Shown here piece by piece: positions 23,457 to 29,104 of a stretch of DNA of 29,104 nt (position 1 is its first letter; every line of letters starts with the position of its first letter). The position numbers and the translations under genes are program-made. Below the pieces are notes generated by a model, which saw only the letters and a list, made by a program, of their open reading frames with translations, did no database searches and was not told the origin of the DNA. The DNA is from an uncultured Bacteroidales bacterium (GTDB taxonomy: Bacteria; Bacteroidota; Bacteroidia; Bacteroidales; Bacteroidaceae), in assembly GCA_937901185.1 (NCBI GenBank), contig CALCHR010000162.1, forward strand, positions 1 to 29,104, given 5' to 3'.

Positions 23457-23822
23457 TTAAAGTACTTCAGGTGCTAAAGAAACGACTTTCATATTCACCA
23501 TACGCAACTCACGTGCTACAGGACCGAAAATACGACTACCTCTCAATTCACCGGCATTGTTGAGCAACACGCAAGCATTGTCATCAAAACGAATATAAGA
23601 ACCATCCGGACGACGAATTTCTTTCTTAGTACGTACAATCAAAGCCTTTGATACGGCACCTTTTTTAACATCACTCGACGGGATTACGCTCTTTACAGAA
23701 ACGACAATCACATCGCCGACAGAAGCATAGCGTCTACGAGTTCCACCCAACACACGGATGCAAAGAGCTTCACGGGCTCCGCTATTATCTGCTACAGTCA
23801 ATCTTGATTCTGCTTGTATCAT
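23457..23822 (-). CDS. rplN: 50S ribosomal protein L14 (uL14)
   Basis: The 121-residue protein starts MIQAESRLTVADNSGAREAL and includes the family signature GDVIVVSVKSVIPSSDVKKG and IRFDDNACVLLNNAGELRGS, then RIFGPVARELR. L14 forms intersubunit bridges with 16S rRNA near L19. It lies 2 bases after rpsQ. Confidence 0.98.
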   Translation of the reverse strand: MIQAESRLTVADNSGAREALCIRVLGGTRRRYASVGDVIVVSVKSVIPSSDVKKGAVSKALIVRTKKEIRRPDGSYIRFDDNACVLLNNAGELRGSRIFGPVARELRMVNMKVVSLAPEVL

Positions 23823-23824
23823 AA

Positions 23825-24082
23825 TTACTTAGCTCTTTCTACAATTTCAACTACTCTCCAACGTTTTGTTTTGCTCAAAGGACGAGTTTCCATGATCAAC
23901 ACAGTATCACCTACATTGCAATCATTCTTTTCGTCATGAACATGGTATTTCTTTGTTTTGGAGATAAACTTACCATAAATAGGGTGTTTTTCCTTAAACT
24001 TAGCAGCTACTATAATAGTTTTTTCCATTTTAGTGCTTACAACAACACCCTGTCTTGTTTTTCTTAAATTTCTAGCTTCCAT
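23825..24082 (-). CDS. rpsQ: 30S ribosomal protein S17 (uS17)
   Basis: The 85-residue OB-fold protein begins MEARNLRKTRQGVVVSTKME and has KHPIYGKFISKTKKYHVHDE, the GDTVLIMETRPLSKTKRWRV signature and a short end. S17 binds the 5' domain of 16S rRNA early in assembly. It is 14 bases after rpmC. Confidence 0.97.
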   Translation of the reverse strand: MEARNLRKTRQGVVVSTKMEKTIIVAAKFKEKHPIYGKFISKTKKYHVHDEKNDCNVGDTVLIMETRPLSKTKRWRVVEIVERAK

Positions 24083-24096
24083 CTGAACTAAATGTC

Positions 24097-24291
24097 TTAT
24101 TTATTAAGTTCAACTTCACGCAACACAGTCTTCATTTTGGCAATCGTACGACGAGTAGCCTTAATCTGTGCAGGATTTTCCAGAGGGGAGATGCTGTGAT
24201 TCAGCAACATTTGGTTGTACTTTGCAACCTCAGTCTGAAGACGCTCTGCCAACTCGTTAGTCGGGATTTGTCTGATTTCTGCGATTTTCAT
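24097..24291 (-). CDS. rpmC: 50S ribosomal protein L29 (uL29)
   Basis: The 64-residue two-helix protein has EIRQIPTNELAERLQTEVAK and the C-terminal signature LENPAQIKATRRTIAKMKTV followed by LREVELNK. L29 sits at the polypeptide tunnel exit beside L23. It starts 2 bases after the rplP stop. Confidence 0.96.
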   Translation of the reverse strand: MKIAEIRQIPTNELAERLQTEVAKYNQMLLNHSISPLENPAQIKATRRTIAKMKTVLREVELNK

Positions 24292-24293
24292 AA

Positions 24294-24719
24294 TTAAGCG
24301 TTTTTGTCGTAATCGTGTCTTACAATAAACTTAGTTGTCACGGGAAGCTTTTGAGCTGCAAGACGAAGAGCCTCTTTTGCAACTTCAAAAGGAACACCTT
24401 CTATCTCAAAAATTATACGACCTGGAGTAATAGGGAATACATATCCTACAGGATCACCCTTACCTTTACCCATTCGGACATCTGCAGGTTTCTTGGTTAC
24501 AGGTTTATCCGGAAAAATTCGTATCCAGCTTTGTCCTTCACGCTGCATATAACGTGTCATTGCAACACGGGCAGCTTCTATCTGACGACCGGTAAGCCAA
24601 TGAGTATCTAGACTCTTGATACCAAAGCTACCAAATGCCAACTGGTTACCACGTTGAGCATTTCCTTTGCAGCGGCCTTTTTGCGGTCTTCTGTATTTTG
24701 TTCTTTTAGGTTGTAACAT
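24294..24719 (-). CDS. rplP: 50S ribosomal protein L16 (uL16)
   Basis: The 141-residue protein starts MLQPKRTKYRRPQKGRCKGN and has GSFGIKSLDTHWLTGRQIEA, the core MGKGKGDPVGYVFPITPGRI and EVAKEALRLAAQKLPVTTKF. L16 positions A-site tRNA and the 5S region; an Arg near residue 81 is the YcfD hydroxylation site in E. coli, and residues around PADVRMGKGKG (77-87) match that loop. It is 23 bases after rpsC. Confidence 0.97.
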   Translation of the reverse strand: MLQPKRTKYRRPQKGRCKGNAQRGNQLAFGSFGIKSLDTHWLTGRQIEAARVAMTRYMQREGQSWIRIFPDKPVTKKPADVRMGKGKGDPVGYVFPITPGRIIFEIEGVPFEVAKEALRLAAQKLPVTTKFIVRHDYDKNA

Positions 24720-24742
24720 AATACTCTTACTGATCTAACTAA

Positions 24743-25471
24743 TTAACGGTTGTTGTTTCTCTTACCACGGAATTTACGGCCACCATTGTTAAAATTACCA
24801 CGGCCTGTTTCTTTTTCCGGAGTAAAGTTAGGAGCCAAATCACGCTTTCCGTAAACTTCTCCACGGCAAATCCAAACTTTAATACCAAGCAATCCTACTT
24901 TTGTAAGAGCTTCAGTTTGGCAATAATCTATATCTGCGCGGAAAGTATGAAGAGGTGTACGTCCTTCTTTGAACATTTCCTTACGTGCCATTTCTGCACC
25001 ATTCAAACGTCCTGAAATTTGAATTTTAATACCCTCAGCTCCCATACGCATTGCATTAGCAATAGCCATTTTAATAGCGCGACGATAAGCAATCTTACCT
25101 TCTACTTGGCGAGCGATGCTCTTACCTACAATATTGGCATCCAAGTCGGGTTTCTTCACTTCAAAGATGTTAATCTGAACATCTTTATCTGTGATTTTCT
25201 TCAACTCTTCTTTCAGCTTATCTACTTCCTGTCCGCCTTTACCGATGATAATACCGGGGCGTGAGGTACATACTGTAATTGTAATCAGTTTGGGGGTACG
25301 TTCAATCACGATGCGAGAAACGCTAGCCTTAGCCAAGCGAGCATCGAGATATTTACGAATCTTGCTATCTTCGAGCAAGGTATCGCCGAAGTTAGAACCT
25401 CCATACCAGTTAGAATCCCAACCACGGATAATACCAAGTCGGTTACTTATCGGATTTACTTTTTGTCCCAT
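24743..25471 (-). CDS. rpsC: 30S ribosomal protein S3 (uS3)
   Basis: The 242-residue protein starts MGQKVNPISNRLGIIRGWDS and contains the type II KH domain with IIGKGGQEV (about 75-83), then the C-terminal domain with IQISGRLNGAEMARKE and GRTPLHTFRADIDY. S3 helps form the mRNA entry channel. The last ~25 residues are an Asn/Gly/Arg-rich basic tail (GRGNFNNGGRKFRGKRNNNR). It follows rplV by 11 bases. Confidence 0.97.
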   Translation of the reverse strand: MGQKVNPISNRLGIIRGWDSNWYGGSNFGDTLLEDSKIRKYLDARLAKASVSRIVIERTPKLITITVCTSRPGIIIGKGGQEVDKLKEELKKITDKDVQINIFEVKKPDLDANIVGKSIARQVEGKIAYRRAIKMAIANAMRMGAEGIKIQISGRLNGAEMARKEMFKEGRTPLHTFRADIDYCQTEALTKVGLLGIKVWICRGEVYGKRDLAPNFTPEKETGRGNFNNGGRKFRGKRNNNR

Positions 25472-25482
25472 TCTTCTTTCAA

Positions 25483-25881
25483 TTAATCATTAGTTTTAGT
25501 ACCTACGAAGAGCGTAACGTGGTTTGAACGCTTGCGAATTCTATAACCTCTACCCTGAGGAGCCGGTCTCATACGCTTCAACGTAACTCCTTCGTCAACG
25601 TAAATCTTAGTTATAAATAATTCGCCATCTTCGGCTTTACGATCGTTTTTCTGTTCCCAATTTGCGATTGCAGAACGCAGCAATTTTTCAACATCTGCAG
25701 AAGCTGCTTTCTTAGAGAATCTCAGTGTACCGAGAGCTCTATTTACCTCCATACCGCGAACCATGTCTACAACATAGCGCATTTTACGCGGAGAAGAAGG
25801 TACGTTGCGCAATTTAGCAAAGTACTGGGTCTTAAGGGCTTCTTTTCTTGCTTCAGCCACTAATCTTTTTCTTGCTCCCAT
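25483..25881 (-). CDS. rplV: 50S ribosomal protein L22 (uL22)
   Basis: The 132-residue protein has NVPSSPRKMRYVVDMVRGME, then LRSAIANWEQKNDRKAEDGE and the extended tunnel hairpin KRMRPAPQGRGYRIRKRSNH. This hairpin lines the peptide exit tunnel and is where macrolide-resistance changes occur in other species; nothing unusual is visible in it here. The gap to rpsS is 39 bases. Confidence 0.96.
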   Translation of the reverse strand: MGARKRLVAEARKEALKTQYFAKLRNVPSSPRKMRYVVDMVRGMEVNRALGTLRFSKKAASADVEKLLRSAIANWEQKNDRKAEDGELFITKIYVDEGVTLKRMRPAPQGRGYRIRKRSNHVTLFVGTKTND

Positions 25882-25920
25882 TTATTTTTTCTTTATTATT
25901 TCTGGATTGAATAACCCTGC

Positions 25921-26190
25921 TTATTTTTTCTTATTACCAGCATGGCCGCCAAACTTGCGTGTGGGTGCGAACTCACCGAGTTTGTGTCCTACCATGTTTT
26001 CTGTAACGTAAACAGGGATAAATTTATTTCCGTTGTGAACTGCGACTGTATGTCCTACAAAATCAGGAGAAATCATCGAAGCTCTGGCCCAAGTTTTTAC
26101 TACGCTCTTCTTGCCAGTTTCATTCATAGCAAGAATTTTCTTTTCCAAAGAAACTGCGATGTACGGACCTTTCTTTAATGAACGACTCAT
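25921..26190 (-). CDS. rpsS: 30S ribosomal protein S19 (uS19)
   Basis: The 89-residue protein starts MSRSLKKGPYIAVSLEKKIL and carries the family signature KFIPVYVTENMVGHKLGEFA followed by PTRKFGGHAGNKKK. S19 binds the 16S head with S13. It is 25 bases after rplB. Confidence 0.97.
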   Translation of the reverse strand: MSRSLKKGPYIAVSLEKKILAMNETGKKSVVKTWARASMISPDFVGHTVAVHNGNKFIPVYVTENMVGHKLGEFAPTRKFGGHAGNKKK

Positions 26191-26215
26191 ATAATCCTAA
26201 ATATTTTAGTGCTTA

Positions 26216-27040
26216 TTACTTTTTACGTCTTTCAATAATGTACTTATTAGACTGCTTCTTCGGAGCTCTTGTCTTCAAGCCCTTAGCATACAAGCCTGTA
26301 CGTGAACGCGGGTGTCCACCTGACTGGCGACCTTCACCACCACCCATCGGGTGATCTACAGGGTTCATAACCACACCACGGTTGTGAGGACGACGACCCA
26401 ACCAGCGAGAACGTCCGGCTTTACCAGAGCATTCCAAAGCGTGGTCCGAGTTACCTACTGTACCAATAGTGGCCTTACAAGCACTAAGAATCTGACGAGT
26501 TTCGCCTGAGGGCAATTTAACTACACAATACTTACCTTCGCGAGAAGTGAGCTGTGCAAAGTTACCTGCTGAACGAACCAACAAGGCACCTTGTCCCGGA
26601 CGAAGTTCAATGTTGTGGATAACTGTACCTACAGGGATATTCTGCAGGGGAAGTGCATTTCCTACTTCAGGAGCTGCTTCTGCACCTGACATAAGTTGGT
26701 CACCCACCTTCAATCCATTAGGAGCGATAATATAACGCTTTTCACCATCAGCGTAGAACAACAAAGCGATACGAGCCGAACGGTTGGGGTCGTATTCAAT
26801 TGTTTTTACCACTGCGGGAACACCATCTTTCTCTCTCTTGAAGTCAATGAAGCGGAATTTCTTCTTGTGACCACCACCCATATAACGCATGGTCATCTTA
26901 CCTACGTTATTACGGCCGCCAGTTGAGCGCTTACCGGTTACGAGAGATTTTTCTGGTACGGATGCAGTAATTTCTTCGAACGTACCAATAATTTTGTGTC
27001 TTTGCCCCGGTGTTGTGGGCTTAAATTTACGTACTGCCAT
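26216..27040 (-). CDS. rplB: 50S ribosomal protein L2 (uL2)
   Basis: The 274-residue protein has MAVRKFKPTTPGQRHKIIGT, the OB/SH3-like core (RIALLFYADGEKRYIIAPNG) and the C-terminal NPVDHPMGGGEGRQSGGHPR, in which His230 matches the histidine implicated in peptidyl transfer. L2 is essential for subunit association. Length and motifs are normal. It lies 6 bases after rplW. Confidence 0.98.
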   Translation of the reverse strand: MAVRKFKPTTPGQRHKIIGTFEEITASVPEKSLVTGKRSTGGRNNVGKMTMRYMGGGHKKKFRFIDFKREKDGVPAVVKTIEYDPNRSARIALLFYADGEKRYIIAPNGLKVGDQLMSGAEAAPEVGNALPLQNIPVGTVIHNIELRPGQGALLVRSAGNFAQLTSREGKYCVVKLPSGETRQILSACKATIGTVGNSDHALECSGKAGRSRWLGRRPHNRGVVMNPVDHPMGGGEGRQSGGHPRSRTGLYAKGLKTRAPKKQSNKYIIERRKK

Positions 27041-27046
27041 CTGTTA

Positions 27047-27337
27047 TTAAATATTACTATAAAAATCAATAGTATCACCTTCTTTCAAGGTAACAACAGC
27101 CTTCTTGAAAGCATTGGTTCTGCCGCGAAGCAGTCCGGCCTTTGTATAGCGAGACTTATTCTTGCCGGCATAAACCATGGTATTAACAGCAACAACTGTA
27201 ACATTATACAGTGCTTCAACTTCTGCTTTAATCTGAAGCTTGTTAGCCTCAGGACGAACTACGAAGCCAAACTTGTTTTGCTTCTCCGTAGCGTCGTTCA
27301 TCTTTTCTGTAACCAGCGGTTTTACGATAAATGCCAT
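27047..27337 (-). CDS. rplW: 50S ribosomal protein L23 (uL23)
   Basis: The 96-residue protein has FIVKPLVTEKMNDATEKQNK, FGFVVRPEANKLQIKAEVEA and VNTMVYAGKNKSRYTKAGLL. L23 forms the docking site for trigger factor and SRP at the tunnel exit. It follows rplD by 16 bases. Confidence 0.96.
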   Translation of the reverse strand: MAFIVKPLVTEKMNDATEKQNKFGFVVRPEANKLQIKAEVEALYNVTVVAVNTMVYAGKNKSRYTKAGLLRGRTNAFKKAVVTLKEGDTIDFYSNI

Positions 27338-27353
27338 AATCTACTTCGCTTCT

Positions 27354-27983
27354 TTATTTGGTTAAAACAGCTTCGATTTTAGCAACTGCGCTTTCAGTTA
27401 CAACCATAACTCCGGCATCCAACACACCATAAGTGTTGATGTCAGAAGCGATAGCAACCTTAGCACGCTGCAAGTTGCGAGCTGACAAATATACATTTTT
27501 ATTTGCTTCAGGCATAACCATAAGGACTTTTTTGTCAGAAATTTTAAGATTATTTACAATTTCTACAAAAGTCTTAGTCTTAGGAGCCTCTAAGTTAAAG
27601 TCTTCAACAACCACAATTGCGTTTTCCTGCAACTTGTAGGCGAGAGCGCTACGACGAGCCAAAGCCGTTACCTTCTTATTCAATTTGAAAGAATAGTTAC
27701 GGGGCTTAGGACCAAACACGCGAGCACCACCTACCAATACAGGTGAGTTGATATCACCGCGACGTGCTCCACCACCACCCTTCTGGCGTCCGAGCTTACG
27801 AGTTGAGCCACTCATTTCACTTCTCTCTTTAGACTTTGCTGTACCTTGGCGCTGAGCAGCGAGGTAGCGTCTTACATCGAGATAAATAGCGTGATCGTTG
27901 GGTTCAATGCCGAATACGGCGTCATTGAGAACTACCTTTCTGCCGGTATCTTCTCCTTTAATATTCAATACACTTACTTCCAT
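27354..27983 (-). CDS. rplD: 50S ribosomal protein L4 (uL4)
   Basis: The 209-residue protein contains the long tunnel loop (about 55-95: GSTRKLGRQKGGGGARRGDI, then SPVLVGGARVFGPKPRNYSF) and the globular core AYKLQENAIVVVEDF. L4 reaches the tunnel constriction, and in E. coli it also represses its own operon through the S10 leader. That makes the structured leader upstream of rplC a natural candidate target. The ATG overlaps the rplC stop by one base (TAATG). Confidence 0.97.
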   Translation of the reverse strand: MEVSVLNIKGEDTGRKVVLNDAVFGIEPNDHAIYLDVRRYLAAQRQGTAKSKERSEMSGSTRKLGRQKGGGGARRGDINSPVLVGGARVFGPKPRNYSFKLNKKVTALARRSALAYKLQENAIVVVEDFNLEAPKTKTFVEIVNNLKISDKKVLMVMPEANKNVYLSARNLQRAKVAIASDINTYGVLDAGVMVVTESAVAKIEAVLTK

Positions 27984-28600
27984 TACTTCTCAACTATTAC
28001 AATTGAACCTTTACAACCAGGAACAGAACCCTTGATAAGCAAGAGGTTGTGTTCAGGTATCACCTTTAACACTTTCAAGTTCTGAGTAGTTACGCGATTA
28101 CCGCCCATCTGTCCACCCATGCGAAGACCTTTGAATACCTTTGCGGGGTAAGAGCAAGCACCGATTGAACCCGGCTTGCGCAAGCGGTCGTCCTGACCGT
28201 GTGTAGTCTGACCTACACCACCAAAACCATGACGTTTCACAACACCCTGGAAACCTTTACCTTTAGAAGTTCCTACTACGTCTACAAACTCTGCACCGTT
28301 GAAAAGCTCCACTGTCAAAGTGTCGCCCAAGTTCAACTCCTGGTCGAAGCCTGCAAACTCAGCTAAGTGACGCTTGGGAGTAACACCAGCCTTCTTAAAA
28401 TGACCGAGCAAAGGAGCAGATACATTCTTCTCCTTTACATCTTGGAAACCTACCTGCACAGCAGCATAGCCATCCTTCTCGACATTTTTAATCTGAGTTA
28501 CCACGCAAGGACCTACTTCAATCACAGTGCACGGCACATTCTTGCCGTCGGCACTAAAAACGGAAGTCATTCCGATTTTCTTTCCTAATAATCCTGGCAT
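27983..28600 (-). CDS. rplC: 50S ribosomal protein L3 (uL3)
   Basis: The 205-residue protein starts MPGLLGKKIGMTSVFSADGK and has the central extension that reaches the peptidyl-transferase centre (SKGKGFQGVVKRHGFGGVGQ, then KPGSIGACSYPAKVFKGLRM). The Gln methylated by PrmB in E. coli (Q150) aligns with Ser150 here. It is the first gene of the cluster in this window: no rpsJ is present upstream, and a promoter plus a ~145-nt leader comes directly before it. Confidence 0.97.
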   Translation of the reverse strand: MPGLLGKKIGMTSVFSADGKNVPCTVIEVGPCVVTQIKNVEKDGYAAVQVGFQDVKEKNVSAPLLGHFKKAGVTPKRHLAEFAGFDQELNLGDTLTVELFNGAEFVDVVGTSKGKGFQGVVKRHGFGGVGQTTHGQDDRLRKPGSIGACSYPAKVFKGLRMGGQMGGNRVTTQNLKVLKVIPEHNLLLIKGSVPGCKGSIVIVEK

Positions 28601-28747
28601 TTCAGTTTTATTTATATGAATAAATTTAAGTTATTTCTCTCTAATCCGTAGCCTCCAGTCGCCGTCGCGGCTTTAGGGCGGAAGGTTATTACTAACCCTG
28701 GCAAAGCCATTAAAAATAAAGCAGTTAAATAATATCTACTACTTTTC
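28601..28747 (-). promoter_or_regulatory. Structured 5' leader of the rplC operon
   Basis: The minus-strand leader has, in order, a perfect hairpin GGTTA-GTAA-TAACC (28697-28684) with a GNRA-type loop, then a G/C-rich block (28682-28645) in an AT-rich region. In that block TCCG pairs with CGGA (28682-28679 with 28648-28645), enclosing either AGCC/GGCT or the competing hairpin GCCG-CGA-CGGC. Such alternative structures fit an autoregulated ribosomal-protein leader; the ligand is not known. Confidence 0.6.
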
Positions 28748-28753
28748 GGGATG

Positions 28754-28784
28754 CAAATTTACGCATTTATTCTTAACTAGCAAA
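28754..28784 (-). promoter_or_regulatory. Promoter of the ribosomal protein cluster
   Basis: On the minus strand TTTG (28781-28784), a 19-bp spacer and TAAATTTG (28754-28761) form a perfect Bacteroidetes promoter. Transcription should start near 28747, about 147 bases before the rplC ATG. Confidence 0.8.
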
Positions 28785-29052
28785 TATTTACACCTATTTT
28801 TTTACTTTTTATTATACAGAGGATGAAGAAGATAAGCGAGTTGCATTTTTCCCAACACCGAATGGGCCTACTACTTAAGAACTGTAAATTTTGCCACTCT
28901 ATTATATATATAAATAATGTGTAGCGGGTGGGCGGTCACTTCATAAATGGCATTATGTTTTTCTCGGAGGATGCTATCAGCTGATAAAAGATTTTAGAGG
29001 TCTTCGATGAGCTATTTTTCCTCGTAGAGAAATTCAGCATGATATACTTGTT
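28785..29052. other. Gene-free stretch upstream of the rplC promoter
   Basis: No gene was found; both strands are interrupted by stops, and no tRNA is recognisable. It contains a 12-bp palindrome TATCAGCTGATA (28975-28986) and AT-rich sequence. Confidence 0.5.
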
Positions 29053-29104
29053 TTTCTTAGTAGCTTTCTAGGAAAACTTAGTAAACTTCTAGTTTTTCCT
29101 AGTA
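29053..29104 (+). repeat. CTAG-rich intergenic repeat, copy C (runs off the window)
   Basis: These 52 bases are identical to the reverse complement of 13998-14049 and extend to the last base of the window, so the copy is probably longer. Copies B and C flank the ribosomal cluster in opposite orientations. Confidence 0.85.

Noticed and set aside
28785..29104. Hidden rpsJ or tRNA gene upstream of rplC
   Set aside because: No S10-like reading frame exists on either strand, and no cloverleaf could be recognised.

Overview
The window looks like a chromosomal segment of a Bacteroidales bacterium (Prevotellaceae/Porphyromonadaceae-like; the genus cannot be named from the sequence alone). The evidence is that promoters fit the Bacteroidetes pattern TTTG-N19-21-TAnnTTTG, most genes lack a Shine-Dalgarno sequence, outer-membrane beta-barrel and OmpA-like proteins are abundant, and the S10-spc-alpha ribosomal cluster has the expected gene order. 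Almost every gene is on the minus strand, so the text below follows transcription from high to low coordinates where useful.

Layout. (1) 1-188: the 3' end of an OmpA-like gene on the plus strand, with two terminators between it and the convergent next gene. (2) 388-2097: a compact defence/addiction module on the minus strand, made of a HigB-type toxin, a HigA-type XRE antitoxin, a short promoter-hairpin-U-tract segment that looks like a small RNA gene, and an Abi_2 (AbiD/AbiF-like) HEPN protein. (3) 2461-4668: a DUF4112 membrane protein and an ABC-F ATPase, preceded by an unusual array of five 22-bp units (4692-4801). (4) 4886-13589: a three-gene envelope operon, DUF3575 protein -> 988-residue OmpA/TPR/coiled-coil protein -> 1727-residue outer-membrane protein. 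The last protein carries nine beta-barrel-like repeats, six of them as three copies of a ~362-residue double unit. (5) 14195-28600: 29 genes from rplC to rplQ, including secY, map, infA and rpoA. This is the complete S10-spc-alpha cluster except rpsJ, which is not where the standard order would put it.

How the parts work together. The large cluster supplies ribosomal proteins, the SecY channel, methionine aminopeptidase, IF-1 and the RNA polymerase alpha subunit. A strong promoter (28754-28784) and a ~145-nt structured leader precede rplC, so the cluster appears to start there. The envelope operon makes only exported proteins: two outer-membrane beta-barrel proteins plus a peptidoglycan-binding OmpA-type protein that could anchor or assemble them. 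The Abi/HigBA block is accessory DNA.

The most unusual signals are the nine-repeat barrel protein with a 377-bp perfectly duplicated segment, the 22-bp GTTAC/GTAAC array, the putative small RNA upstream of abi, a CTAG-rich intergenic repeat present at three sites (two share 52 identical bases), and the leader that replaces rpsJ in front of rplC.
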